Source: Lachnospiraceae bacterium
Lineage (GTDB): Bacteria; Bacillota; Clostridia; Lachnospirales; Lachnospiraceae
Length of the DNA: 64,000 nucleotides
Direction of reading: 5' to 3'
Assembly: GCA_024403615.1 (NCBI GenBank)
Contig: JAKSRM010000006.1
Coordinates: 42,913-106,912 of the forward strand
Part shown: positions 1 through 8,737 of the stretch, piece by piece
Layout of the letters: the number at the start of each line of letters is the position of its first letter
Numbering within the stretch: the stretch's first letter is position 1
Program-made: the position numbers and the translations under genes
Notes under the pieces: generated by a model
What the model was told of the DNA's origin: nothing
The model's database searches: none
The model's input: the letters and a program-made list of their open reading frames with translations, nothing else

Positions 1-1392
1 GGAGACTGGAGAAAATTAAAAGATGTGACAAGTGCTACTTCTTGTAGTGACTCCAGTGTTTCTGCCGGAAAAAACTATGATTATCTGGTAAAACCTTATA
101 TTATCGTTAGCGGAGAAAAATATTTTGGTAGCTCCGATGCAAGCTCCATGGTAACCATTGAGCGTCTGGCAGCTCCGAAAATGGAAAAAGCAACAGGAAC
201 CAAGGATGGAATCTGGGTAGAATGGGCAGCTGTGAAAGGCGCTGTGAAATATAAACTGTATCGACGCAGTGAAAGTGACAGCTGGAAACTATTGGCAGAA
301 ACGGAAGACACCGTTTATGTTGATAAAACGGTGGATGTTGGTAGTAAATATTCTTACACCGTTGCTGCAGTAAATGCCGAGGGAAAAGCCAGCTGGTATG
401 ATTCTACTGGAAAAGCAGGCATCTATCTCCCAGGCTCTAGAATGACATCTGCAAAGAATACCGAAAACGGAATCACTCTTACCTGGGAAAAAGTATCCGG
501 AGCAACGGGATACCGTCTGTATTGGAGAATTCCGGGTGGAACCTGGAAAAGTTTTAAAGATGTGGCTGGAAGTACCCAATACACTGACTCCCAAGTTACC
601 GCCAATGAGACTTATGAATATCTGGCAAGACCTTATAAAACTATAGATGGCGTAAAATACTTTGGATACTATATTAGCAGTTATGGAATCACCGTTCTTC
701 GCGTTGGAACTCCACAGCTCCTGTCTTGTAAAAGTGAAAAGAATCCAGCGGGAATTCGCACTGTTTGGAAATCAGTAGCTGGAGCGTCGAAATATAATGT
801 TTATCGAAAAGCGGAAAACGGCAGCACTTGGAATATGATAGCAACTGTTTCGGGTACAGAATATTTTGATGCTACCGTAACCTCTGGAAAAACCTATTAC
901 TACACGGTAGATGCCGTTGTTGAAACGAAAAACGGAGAAATGCAAGGCGCATATTCCAGCTATGGAATTTCGAATTCTCTGCTTTCAGAATGGACAACAA
1001 AGAGATTACAGGAGGCTGGTGGAACCTTACGGGGAGCTTATGATTGGGCTGTGAAAATTCCTTATGACGGATTGCAACCATCATCTTCCACTTCCTCCGG
1101 TTATGCGTTATACTCCTTACAGAATAAAAAAGGAGATTGCTTAGGAAAAGCAGCATCCTTCTGCTATATGGCGAGAGCGTTAGGCTACGAAGTCAATATG
1201 ATTCAGGGCTATGTTCCGTTACGTGCCGGCGGCATGGGAATTCATGGATGGGTTGAAATTGTTGATCCAAAGACAGGAGTTACCTATATCTGTGATCCGG
1301 ACTTTGAAACGGAAACCGGCTATGACGGATATTTCAAACAGTACGGCCAGTCCGGAACCTGGAGATATACCGATTATAAGGTACTTAAATAA
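1..1392 (+). CDS. C-terminal part of secreted protein with fibronectin-III-like repeats and a transglutaminase-like domain (5' partial)
   Basis: The frame is open from base 1, so the true start lies upstream; the GTG at 25 is an internal valine. Numbering from that codon, three repeats of about 90 residues (roughly 50-135, 138-225, 228-318) share GI.V.W..V.GA..Y.LYR and ..T.YTVD.AV patterns typical of fibronectin type III-like modules in clostridial surface proteins. The C-terminus (about 340-440) looks like a transglutaminase-like fold with a possible Cys-His-Asp triad: GDC (Cys372), IHGWVE (His407), CDPD (Asp424). Such proteins are exported and act on or bind wall or host polymers; substrate unknown. 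No sorting signal is present at this end, so anchoring, if any, must be N-terminal. A lipoprotein gene follows 27 bp downstream, probably in the same transcript. Confidence 0.8.
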   Translation, partial: GDWRKLKDVTSATSCSDSSVSAGKNYDYLVKPYIIVSGEKYFGSSDASSMVTIERLAAPKMEKATGTKDGIWVEWAAVKGAVKYKLYRRSESDSWKLLAETEDTVYVDKTVDVGSKYSYTVAAVNAEGKASWYDSTGKAGIYLPGSRMTSAKNTENGITLTWEKVSGATGYRLYWRIPGGTWKSFKDVAGSTQYTDSQVTANETYEYLARPYKTIDGVKYFGYYISSYGITVLRVGTPQLLSCKSEKNPAGIRTVWKSVAGASKYNVYRKAENGSTWNMIATVSGTEYFDATVTSGKTYYYTVDAVVETKNGEMQGAYSSYGISNSLLSEWTTKRLQEAGGTLRGAYDWAVKIPYDGLQPSSSTSSGYALYSLQNKKGDCLGKAASFCYMARALGYEVNMIQGYVPLRAGGMGIHGWVEIVDPKTGVTYICDPDFETETGYDGYFKQYGQSGTWRYTDYKVLK

Positions 1393-1419
1393 TTTAATTG
1401 AGATAAAGGAACGAATACG

Positions 1420-2082
1420 ATGATAAGAAGATTTTCCAAAGGAATTTGCCTGGCAACCATGATTTTACTTGTAACGGCAGCAGTGCTGTCAGGCTGCGGC
1501 GGAGCTGCCCAGGAACCGGAAAGTATTCCGGAAACCGAAACCATGTCCCAGCCGGAAACAGTTCCCGTTGTAAAATATGCACCGTTAGGCGAAGCTACGG
1601 AAGGATCCCTTACGATTAAGCTGACAAACAAAATTGGAAAAAATATAACCGGTTTTGAAATTACAGCAGAAGGAAAAGACCCAGTTGCTCTGCTGAAAGA
1701 TGATGTGTTTGCAGCCGATGAAACCCGTGAATTATTCTTTAAACCAGAGGAAGGTGTTAAGTATAACATTCTTTTGAAATACGGCGTAGATAAGGAAATG
1801 GTACTTCATGACTTTCCAATGACAGACGCAGAAGAAGTAGACCTTCTTTTAAGCGAAGAAATTGGATATATTACCTATCAGAGTCTGTCAACAAAAGAGG
1901 AAAAGTCTTCTTTAGAAAATGAAAAGAGTCTTATAGTTCCGGAGGAAACCACGGCAGCTTATGTAGAGCCGATTTACTATGAAGAACCAGTATACTACGA
2001 AGAGCCGGTGTATTACCAAGAACCAGTAGACTATGGACCACAGGGCGATGATGGCTGTATTGATGACGGTCTGATGTGGTAA
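1420..2082 (+). CDS. Hypothetical lipoprotein with Tyr/Glu/Pro repeat tail
   Basis: 220 residues. A basic N-terminus and hydrophobic stretch end in a lipobox LSGC, with Cys26 as the lipidated residue, so the protein should sit on the outer face of the membrane. The middle (about 50-150) is an unrecognised domain with an acidic, beta-looking composition. The tail repeats YYEEPV three times and ends in a short acidic Gly/Asp segment. It starts 27 bp after the transglutaminase-like gene and is followed by a clear terminator, so the two are likely co-transcribed. I do not recognise the family and assign no function. Confidence 0.75.
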   Translation: MIRRFSKGICLATMILLVTAAVLSGCGGAAQEPESIPETETMSQPETVPVVKYAPLGEATEGSLTIKLTNKIGKNITGFEITAEGKDPVALLKDDVFAADETRELFFKPEEGVKYNILLKYGVDKEMVLHDFPMTDAEEVDLLLSEEIGYITYQSLSTKEEKSSLENEKSLIVPEETTAAYVEPIYYEEPVYYEEPVYYQEPVDYGPQGDDGCIDDGLMW

Positions 2083-2118
2083 AAATCTCTGAATTTTTCA
2101 TATAATAAATTGAACCAG

Positions 2119-2162
2119 AAAAACTGATTTCGGGCCAGAGTCGCACGAAATCAGTTTTTTAT
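2119..2162 (+). terminator. Intrinsic terminator
   Basis: The arms AAACTGATTTCG and CGAAATCAGTTT are perfect complements, enclose a 13-nt loop and are followed by a run of T. It closes the transcript of the lipoprotein gene. Confidence 0.85.
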
Positions 2163-2179
2163 TGTCAAACAGGAAAAAC

Positions 2180-2218
2180 ACACAACTTGTTGTGTAAAAG
2201 TACTGTATATGGTACAAT
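2180..2218 (+). promoter_or_regulatory. Promoter of the dlt-like operon with an overlapping palindrome
   Basis: A -35 box TTGTGT (2190-2195), 17-bp spacer and -10 box TACAAT (2213-2218) lie about 85 bp before the adenylation gene. The -35 box is the right arm of a perfect inverted repeat ACACAA-cttg-TTGTGT (2180-2195). A repressor bound there would block the -35 box; the regulator is unknown. Confidence 0.65.
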
Positions 2219-2303
2219 ACTTAGTTGTATTGTGTATTTTTATGCCCTTTTTTACAAATTAGAAACATTCGATTGATACGATAATAAAAACGGAGAAACA
2301 TTC

Positions 2304-3836
2304 ATGATTAAAACAGTAACCGATTATTTGGAAATAACAGCGGACCGTCTGCCGGAAAAAACAGCTTTTTGTGATGAAAAAAGAGAAATTACTTTTAGTG
2401 AAATTCGGACAGAATCCCAGAAAATCGCATCGGTAATTTCGAGACAGAATATATTTGACAAACCAATCTGTATTTTCATGGAAAAGTCTGTGGAATGTAT
2501 CAACGCCATGCTGTCCATCGTTTACAGCGGTAATTTCTATACCGTGTTGGACGTTGATATGCCAGAAGCCAGAATTCAGAAGATTCTGGAAGTATTGAGT
2601 CCTGTTGCGATTATTACAAACGAGGCCCATCTGACAGCAGCAAAGGAAATCGTTGCGAAAGACAATTCCTTATCCGAAGAAGGAATTATTGTATATGAAG
2701 AAGCGATGAAGGAAGACTTCGATAAAGAAGGTCTCCTTGAGATCCGGGAAAAAATTGATATAAATTCTACGATGTTTGTCCTTTTTACTTCTGGATCTAC
2801 GGGCGTTCCAAAAGGCGTTATCATCCCTCACAGAGCTTTCCCTCCATACATTAACTGGTACGCAGATACTTTCCATTTTGATGAAACAACGGTATTTGCA
2901 AATCAGGCACCATTCTATTTTATTATGAGCTGTCCGGATATTTTCCTGACAATTCTGGTTGGTGCTACTTGCCATATCGTTCCTAAGAAGGCCTTTTCCT
3001 TCCCGATGGTAACTCTGAATTATTTAAAGGAACGTCATGTTAACGTTCTCTATTGGGTACCGTCCGTACTTTGTATGATTGCTAATTTCCGGGCTTTACC
3101 GGAAGTGCATTTAGATGACTTAAAACATGTTATGTTCGGTGGAGAAGTAATGCCGAGCAAGCAGATGAACATGTGGAGAAAAGAGTATCCAAACGTTCAG
3201 TTTACAAATCTTTATGGTCCTACAGAGACTACAGAGATGATTTCCTATTATGTAATTGACAGGGACGTTTCAGATTCCGAGTCCCTCCCGATTGGTATTC
3301 CTGCTTCTTATATTAAAGTTATTCTTTTAGATGAAAATGATAAAGAAGTTGCTCCTGGAGAAATCGGCGAGCTTTGCGCAGCGGGAATCAGTATCGCAGA
3401 TGGTTACTACAACATGCCGGAAAAAACAAAAGAAGTCTTTGTAAAGAATCCTGTATTTAAAGAAGGTGATGATCCGGAATCTATCCGCATGTACCGTACG
3501 GGTGACTTGGCAAAAATTGATGAAAACGGTGACTTAATCTATATGGGAAGAAAAGATTTCCAGATTAAGCACATGGGAAATCGTATTGAATTAGGTGAAA
3601 TAGAGACGGCGGTTTCCGCTTTAAATGGCATTGACCAGAACTGCTGTCTTTATGATACAAAACGTAGCCGTATTGTTTTATTTTACACAGGAACCGCCAC
3701 AGAGGATTATATTAACGAGGAACTGCGCAACGCACTTCCTGTATATATGATTCCAAACCGAATTGAGAAACTTGAAAAAATGCCGTTTAACATTAATGGA
3801 AAAATTGATCGAGCAGCTTTAAAAGAGCAAATTTAA
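2304..3836 (+). CDS. DltA-like carboxylic/amino acid adenylation enzyme with atypical substrate pocket
   Basis: 510-residue ANL-superfamily adenylation enzyme, the usual DltA length. Core motifs are present: FTSGSTGVPKG (A3, about 161-171), NLYGPTETT (A5), YRTGDLA (A7), GRKDFQIKHMGNRIELGEIE (A8) and the C-terminal NGKIDR with the catalytic Lys (A10). It should activate a carboxylic acid with ATP and load it on the carrier protein encoded at 5622. Two pocket positions differ from DltA as I remember it. The Asp that holds the substrate alpha-amino group (PFSFDLSVMD in DltA) is Ile207 (PFYFIMSCPD), and the Cys of LFCGE, tied to D-alanine selection, is Gly279 (MFGGE). The substrate may therefore not be D-alanine. 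First gene of a tight operon. Confidence 0.85.
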   Translation: MIKTVTDYLEITADRLPEKTAFCDEKREITFSEIRTESQKIASVISRQNIFDKPICIFMEKSVECINAMLSIVYSGNFYTVLDVDMPEARIQKILEVLSPVAIITNEAHLTAAKEIVAKDNSLSEEGIIVYEEAMKEDFDKEGLLEIREKIDINSTMFVLFTSGSTGVPKGVIIPHRAFPPYINWYADTFHFDETTVFANQAPFYFIMSCPDIFLTILVGATCHIVPKKAFSFPMVTLNYLKERHVNVLYWVPSVLCMIANFRALPEVHLDDLKHVMFGGEVMPSKQMNMWRKEYPNVQFTNLYGPTETTEMISYYVIDRDVSDSESLPIGIPASYIKVILLDENDKEVAPGEIGELCAAGISIADGYYNMPEKTKEVFVKNPVFKEGDDPESIRMYRTGDLAKIDENGDLIYMGRKDFQIKHMGNRIELGEIETAVSALNGIDQNCCLYDTKRSRIVLFYTGTATEDYINEELRNALPVYMIPNRIEKLEKMPFNINGKIDRAALKEQI

Positions 3837-3846
3837 AGGAGTAAGT

Positions 3847-3975
3847 ATGGAAATAGCGATTGCGATTTTTATCGGTGTATGGCTCAGCGCTTTTTTTTTT
3901 TTTTTTTATTTCCGCATAAAGAAAGAGTATAAAGAAGTATTAAAAAAACAAGGTGAAGACCAGAAAGGCGAGTAA
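3847..3975 (+). CDS. Tiny single-pass membrane protein with a 17-T tract
   Basis: A 42-residue frame with ATG at 3847, eight bases after an AGGAG site at the end of the adenylation gene; the stop is 3 bp before the symporter start. Residues 1-22 are hydrophobic with five consecutive Phe; residues 23-42 are Lys/Glu rich (RIKKEYKEVLKKQ), giving one membrane helix and a charged cytosolic tail. The position recalls DltX, the small membrane partner of DltB, but the DltX C-terminal aromatic motif is not seen. Alternatively it is a small symporter subunit, as YhdT is for PanF. The Phe run is encoded by 17 consecutive T (3891-3907), which is prone to slippage. Confidence 0.7.
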   Translation: MEIAIAIFIGVWLSAFFFFFYFRIKKEYKEVLKKQGEDQKGE

Positions 3976-3978
3976 AAC

Positions 3979-5601
3979 ATGAACGTTTATTTGATCGGTA
4001 TGATCATCGCCATGGTGATCTTCCTTATTATTGGTTTTGTAGTTAGTAAAAAAGTTCAGAGTGCAGAAGATTTCTATGTCGCAGGAAGACAGGCTCCAGT
4101 TATTTTGATTGCCGGTTCTTTGGTTGCCTCCTATTCTTCTACCGGTATGTTTATGGGAGATGCAGGAACCTGCTATGATGGTGGATTTTCTTCTCTGATG
4201 ATCCTTTCCGGAATGTTGGCCGCTGGCTATATTTTCGGTTCGATCTTCTTTGGAAGATATTTAAGAAGATCCAAAGCTTTAACTATGCCGGAATTCTTTG
4301 GACAGAGATTTGATTCCAAAGCAGTCCGTACTCTTTCCGCGATTACAGCGATTATTACCATGACGGTTTATCTCCTTAGCGTTATGCAGGGAATTGGAAC
4401 CCTGATGGAAGTAGTAACTGGCGTGGATTATAAGATTTGTATCATTGTAGCAATGGTAGTATTCACGCTGATTTCCGTAACTTCCGGAAGCCGCGGCGTT
4501 TTGATTACGGATACCTTAATGGCTGCAGTATTTACGATTGCGTTAATCATTGGTGTTGCATTTATTGCCCATGGAACTGGTGGATGGTACGACACCATTC
4601 ATCATCTGGCTGCAAATACCGATACTTCCGCTTTGCTTTCCTGGGCTGGAAAAGCAGGCGCTTTATATGATACTGGTGCTCAGAATGTTACCTGGGGTGT
4701 TATTTATGGTATTTCTTGGATGAGTGTATGTATGGTTGGCCCATGGCAGGCAAGCCGTTACCAGATGGCAAAATCCGAAAGTGTTGTAGTAAAGAGTGCT
4801 TACTGGTCAGCCATCGGTGTGTTCTTGCTTCAGTTCTTAAGCGGAATCGGCGCTGTATTTGTAAATCGGGTATTCCCGGATATGCCAGATTCTACTCACG
4901 TATTGATCTGGGCTAGCATGAACCTTATGCCAAAGATTTTAGGTATTATTCTTCTTACCGGTATTCTGGCAGCAGGTATTTCTTCCGCAACGACCTTCCA
5001 GTCTCTGATTGGCAGTATGGTTGCGAATGATGTTGTGAAAGCGTTTGATTCCAAAGGCTTGGATAAAAACGCTATGGATAAAAAAGCTATCAATATTGGA
5101 CGTATTACAATGATTGCAGCAGCAGTTGTTGTTACCTTAGTAGCTCTTGGAAATCCTCCGGCAATTTTCGTTATTATGTATTTAGGCGGCGCAATGATTG
5201 CAAGTTCCTGGATGCCAGTAGCAGTTGCCAGTGTATTTAGTAAGAGAGTTACGAAAACCGGTGCTTTTGCCGGTATGTTAGCAGGCTTTGTTACCAACTT
5301 TGCATTAAAACTGATTTCCCACTTTGCAGGATGGAGTTTGCCAGTTTGGTTAGACCCTGTATTTGTTGGTATTATTGTAAATATTATTGCTTTGATTATC
5401 GGATCTGCATGCACGAAAGTTACGGAGCAGGAAGTTCTGGAACGAAACAAAATGTTTATTATTCCGGAATCTGAAAAAGATCCAAAGGAAATCAAAAAGA
5501 CCATGGTTGCTGCAAAAATTGGCTGTCTGGTTGGAGCAGTAGCGTTTATTGTTTGCTTAGTTTTGTGGATTATTCCATATCTGAATGGTTTAAATATGTA
5601 A
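3979..5601 (+). CDS. Sodium:solute symporter (SSS family)
   Basis: 540 residues with about 13 hydrophobic segments. The N-terminus carries the SSS-type signature SAEDFYVAGRQ (about 29-39), and GILAAGISSATTFQS (about 329-343) matches the conserved region of helix 8 with its sodium-site Ser/Thr residues. SSS proteins import proline, pantothenate, monocarboxylates or other small solutes with Na+. The gene sits inside a dlt-like operon, 3 bp after the tiny membrane protein and 20 bp before the carrier protein, so it probably supplies the acid that the adenylation enzyme activates. The substrate cannot be read from sequence. Confidence 0.88.
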   Translation: MNVYLIGMIIAMVIFLIIGFVVSKKVQSAEDFYVAGRQAPVILIAGSLVASYSSTGMFMGDAGTCYDGGFSSLMILSGMLAAGYIFGSIFFGRYLRRSKALTMPEFFGQRFDSKAVRTLSAITAIITMTVYLLSVMQGIGTLMEVVTGVDYKICIIVAMVVFTLISVTSGSRGVLITDTLMAAVFTIALIIGVAFIAHGTGGWYDTIHHLAANTDTSALLSWAGKAGALYDTGAQNVTWGVIYGISWMSVCMVGPWQASRYQMAKSESVVVKSAYWSAIGVFLLQFLSGIGAVFVNRVFPDMPDSTHVLIWASMNLMPKILGIILLTGILAAGISSATTFQSLIGSMVANDVVKAFDSKGLDKNAMDKKAINIGRITMIAAAVVVTLVALGNPPAIFVIMYLGGAMIASSWMPVAVASVFSKRVTKTGAFAGMLAGFVTNFALKLISHFAGWSLPVWLDPVFVGIIVNIIALIIGSACTKVTEQEVLERNKMFIIPESEKDPKEIKKTMVAAKIGCLVGAVAFIVCLVLWIIPYLNGLNM

Positions 5602-5621
5602 TACTTAAATAGGAGAACGTA

Positions 5622-5849
5622 ATGGAAGAATTTATTGAGAAATTAAAACTGATTAAAAAAGGCGTTGACTTTGAGAACGAAACAGAACTTTTTGACGGGG
5701 GCTTTCTGGATTCCTTCGATGTAATTCAGATTATCACTATGCTGGATGAGGACTACGAAATTACAGTTCCTCCTTCAGAAATCGTTCCTACAAACTTTAA
5801 CAGTGCAAAAGCAATGTTTGCAATGATGCAGAGACTTGAGGATGAATAA
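5622..5849 (+). CDS. DltC-like acyl/aminoacyl carrier protein
   Basis: 75 residues, the size of a stand-alone carrier protein. The 4'-phosphopantetheine attachment site is LDSFDVIQI with Ser31, matching the LDSF.T motif of D-alanyl carrier proteins. Acidic overall, four-helix pattern. It should receive the activated acid from the adenylation enzyme at 2304 and deliver it to the MBOAT protein encoded 21 bp downstream. A phosphopantetheinyl transferase is not encoded in the window. Confidence 0.85.
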   Translation: MEEFIEKLKLIKKGVDFENETELFDGGFLDSFDVIQIITMLDEDYEITVPPSEIVPTNFNSAKAMFAMMQRLEDE

Positions 5850-5870
5850 AGACCTGAGGAAAAATAAAAA

Positions 5871-7502
5871 ATGACCCTTACATCGTTATCATTTTTTGCC
5901 TTTGTTTTCGCAACCTTGGTGTTATATTACATCATTCCGAAAAAGTTCCGTTGGATTGTGCTTTTGGCAGCCAGCGCTGCTTTTTATGGTATCGTTTGCC
6001 TGAAATATATGCCGTTCATTGTATTTACGGCAATTTCCACATGGCTGGGAGCTTTGTGGCTGGATAAGGTAGCGAATCAACGGAAGGCAGAATTAAAAGA
6101 ACATAAAGCAGATTGGGATTCCGATACAAAGAAAGCCTACAAGCATAAAACTCTTGTTAACAAGAGATTGATTTTGGCTTTAGTTCTGGTATTAAATTTT
6201 GGAATTCTTGCAGTTATTAAATATTTCGACTATATTTCCGAGTGGCTTTCTGGATTCTTGCCAGTTCCGGCAATCTCTTTAGGAATTCTGCTTCCTTTGG
6301 GAATCAGCTTTTATACCTTCCAGTCCATGGGATACATCGTTGATGTATATTGGGGAAAGACGGCTCCAGAAAAGAATTTTGCTAAATTTGCATTATTTGT
6401 TTCCTTCTTTCCACAGATCATCCAGGGACCGATTGCCATTTATGATGATCTGGCAAAACAGTTATACGAAGGTCATGACCTTCAGTATGAGAATATTAAA
6501 AATGGCTTTATATTGATTCTTTGGGGCTTATTTAAAAAGATGGTAATTGCGGACCGTTTGATTGTCATTCTGAATGCCATTTTGGATAACCGTCCGGGAT
6601 TATACAATTTCTTTGGCGCAATTGCGATTTTAGTATATGCAGCTCAGCTTTATATGGACTTCTCCGGAGGCATCGATATCTCCAGAGGTGTTGCCCAGAT
6701 GCTGGGAATCAATATGGCATACAACTTCAAGAGACCGTTCTTCGCAAGAACCGTTGCCGATTTCTGGCGTAGATGGCATATTTCCCTTTGCCATTGGTTA
6801 AGAACTTATCTGTTTTATCCAATCGCCGTATCGAAAGCTTTCTTACGTTTTGGAAAATGGATTGGTTCCCATGCAAAGAAAAAAGATTTACCGGCAGATA
6901 GTGTATGGGGCGGCTTTACGTTTATTGAACATGCGGGAAGAGTTGTTCCTGGTTGTATTGCAACCTTACTTACCTTCCTGATTGTCGGTATGTGGCATGG
7001 TGCGAACTGGAAATATGCTGGTTACGGCTTATGGAACGGAATCATCATTCTCGTATCCATGTTGCTGGACCCGGTTTTCAAATATGTAATCAATAAAACG
7101 AAAATCAGAACGCAGACCTTCAGCTGGAGATTGTGGCAGATTTTCCGTACCTTTGTAATCACAATGGTTGGTTTCGCTTTTGATATTGGAAATGACATGG
7201 CAGATTCTGCAAGAATGGTTTTAGATTGTTTAAATCCATTAGGCAGAGCAGCATCGGTACCAGCAGAACTGAATATTGGATTGAAAATATCCGATTATGC
7301 AGTAATTGTAGTTGGACTTATGATTGTTTTTGCAGTCAGCCTTTATCAGGAACGTTCCCAGAAGAGCTTCCGCGATACCCTTGGAAAACAGTCCATTTGG
7401 TTCCAGTGGGTTATTATGCTGGGCTTACTGTTAGGTGTTGTAATTTTAGGAATGTATGGACCTGGCGTTGCTGCAAATGAATTTGTTTACATGAACTTCT
7501 AA
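5871..7502 (+). CDS. DltB-like MBOAT acyltransferase
   Basis: 543-residue polytopic membrane protein of the MBOAT family. The conserved FWRRWHISL places the first conserved His at 303, and GMWHGANWKYAGYGLWNG places the second at 376, as in DltB. DltB moves the acyl group from the carrier protein across the membrane. It is longer than typical DltB (about 400 residues), with an extra charged loop near residues 65-95 and extra C-terminal helices. Its place between the carrier and the SGNH-like gene supports a role in acylating an extracellular polymer. Confidence 0.85.
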   Translation: MTLTSLSFFAFVFATLVLYYIIPKKFRWIVLLAASAAFYGIVCLKYMPFIVFTAISTWLGALWLDKVANQRKAELKEHKADWDSDTKKAYKHKTLVNKRLILALVLVLNFGILAVIKYFDYISEWLSGFLPVPAISLGILLPLGISFYTFQSMGYIVDVYWGKTAPEKNFAKFALFVSFFPQIIQGPIAIYDDLAKQLYEGHDLQYENIKNGFILILWGLFKKMVIADRLIVILNAILDNRPGLYNFFGAIAILVYAAQLYMDFSGGIDISRGVAQMLGINMAYNFKRPFFARTVADFWRRWHISLCHWLRTYLFYPIAVSKAFLRFGKWIGSHAKKKDLPADSVWGGFTFIEHAGRVVPGCIATLLTFLIVGMWHGANWKYAGYGLWNGIIILVSMLLDPVFKYVINKTKIRTQTFSWRLWQIFRTFVITMVGFAFDIGNDMADSARMVLDCLNPLGRAASVPAELNIGLKISDYAVIVVGLMIVFAVSLYQERSQKSFRDTLGKQSIWFQWVIMLGLLLGVVILGMYGPGVAANEFVYMNF

Positions 7503-7523
7503 GGATTTGAACTAGATTAGATA

Positions 7524-8585
7524 ATGAAATTAAAACACTGGATAAGAATTATAATATTTGCCGGACTCAGCATTGGCCTGATTGCTCTTGCGTCCTTTGT
7601 TATGTGTGTTGCATATGAAAGAGACACGGTTGGCATGTATGGCTATTATAAAGAACCGGATGATAGTATTAGTGTTGCCTTGATTGGCCCTAGTACCATT
7701 TATACGTCCTTTTATTCGCCTCTGGCTTATGAAAAATACGGTTTTACCAGCTTTAACCTGTCCACTTCCGATATGATGGGAGCTTCTTATAAATCGGCTG
7801 TTCAGTTAGCAGAAAGCAATCAAAAGCCGGATTTATATGTTGTTGAAACTTGGGGCTTTACCTATAAAGACCAGTTAGAGCCAGTTCATTTAAGAAGATG
7901 GATTGACGCCATGAAAGATTCGGAGCTTCGGACCCAGACCATAGAGGAACTGATTCCGGAAGAAGAATGGTATCATTATAAGCATCCTTTTATTAAATAT
8001 CATTCCAGATGGGATGATATTGGTGGTTGCTTGAAGGTGTTTATCGATAAGCTTCAGCAGAATCGAAAAGGCTATTCTGTTACGAAGAATTTTTACACCT
8101 ATACGGATGTGAATGAATATAAAGAGAAAAAATCGAAATATAAGATTTCGGAAGAAGGCTTTAAGTATCTGGATATTTTCCTGAACTATTGCAAAGAGAA
8201 TGGAATCGAAAATATTCTGTTTATCCGTAGCCCGGAAAGCATAACCTATGAAATGGATGAATCCTATTATGAGATGTTGGATATTATTGAAGAAGCAGGA
8301 TATGATTTCTTGGATATGCAGGCAGCATCTTCTGAAATTGGAATGGATTTGAATCATGACTTTTACAATCCAGGTCATCTGAATATTTTTGGAGCACAGA
8401 AATACACGGATTATCTTTCCAAATACATTGTGGAGCATTACGACATTAACACGGATTATGCTCCGGAAGTAGTAAAAGAATGGGATGATTGTGCATCTTA
8501 CAACAAAAAAATTTTTGAACGCTTAGAGCGCTTGACAGATAAGAAAACCAACGAAAGTTTATACATACAGCGTGATTTTTATTGA
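7524..8585 (+). CDS. DltD-like / SGNH-like membrane-anchored protein
   Basis: 353 residues with one N-terminal membrane helix (about 10-30) and an extracellular domain. The first SGNH block appears as ALIGPSTIYTSF with Ser57 as the likely nucleophile; the last block is NPGHLNIFG with His285. In DltD and AlgJ/PatB-like proteins the last block is DxxH; here the Asp position holds Asn282. By family analogy it would complete transfer of the acyl group onto a wall polymer. Shorter than typical DltD (about 400-420). It is the last gene of the operon; no clear terminator follows. Confidence 0.65.
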   Translation: MKLKHWIRIIIFAGLSIGLIALASFVMCVAYERDTVGMYGYYKEPDDSISVALIGPSTIYTSFYSPLAYEKYGFTSFNLSTSDMMGASYKSAVQLAESNQKPDLYVVETWGFTYKDQLEPVHLRRWIDAMKDSELRTQTIEELIPEEEWYHYKHPFIKYHSRWDDIGGCLKVFIDKLQQNRKGYSVTKNFYTYTDVNEYKEKKSKYKISEEGFKYLDIFLNYCKENGIENILFIRSPESITYEMDESYYEMLDIIEEAGYDFLDMQAASSEIGMDLNHDFYNPGHLNIFGAQKYTDYLSKYIVEHYDINTDYAPEVVKEWDDCASYNKKIFERLERLTDKKTNESLYIQRDFY

Positions 8586-8655
8586 AAAATCAATAAAAAT
8601 AGGCAAAAAAAGCTAAAAAATCCTATAAAATAGGCAATCTTTGCTAATACATATC

Positions 8656-8684
8656 TTGCATATTTAATTTTTACATATTAAAAT
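8656..8684 (+). promoter_or_regulatory. Promoter of the YegP-like gene
   Basis: TTGCAT (8656-8661), a 17-bp spacer and TAAAAT (8679-8684) precede the ATG by about 54 bp. Just upstream, an ATAGGCAA motif occurs twice about 36 bp apart (8599-8640), of unknown meaning. Confidence 0.6.
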
Positions 8685-8737
8685 GTAAAAGGTTATGGGA
8701 GTAACCAGGGTGTATTTTTATTTTATTGGAGGTAGTT

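Noticed and set aside
4896..5504. 202-codon minus-strand frame inside the symporter gene
   Set aside because: Antisense shadow of a hydrophobic gene; no start signal.
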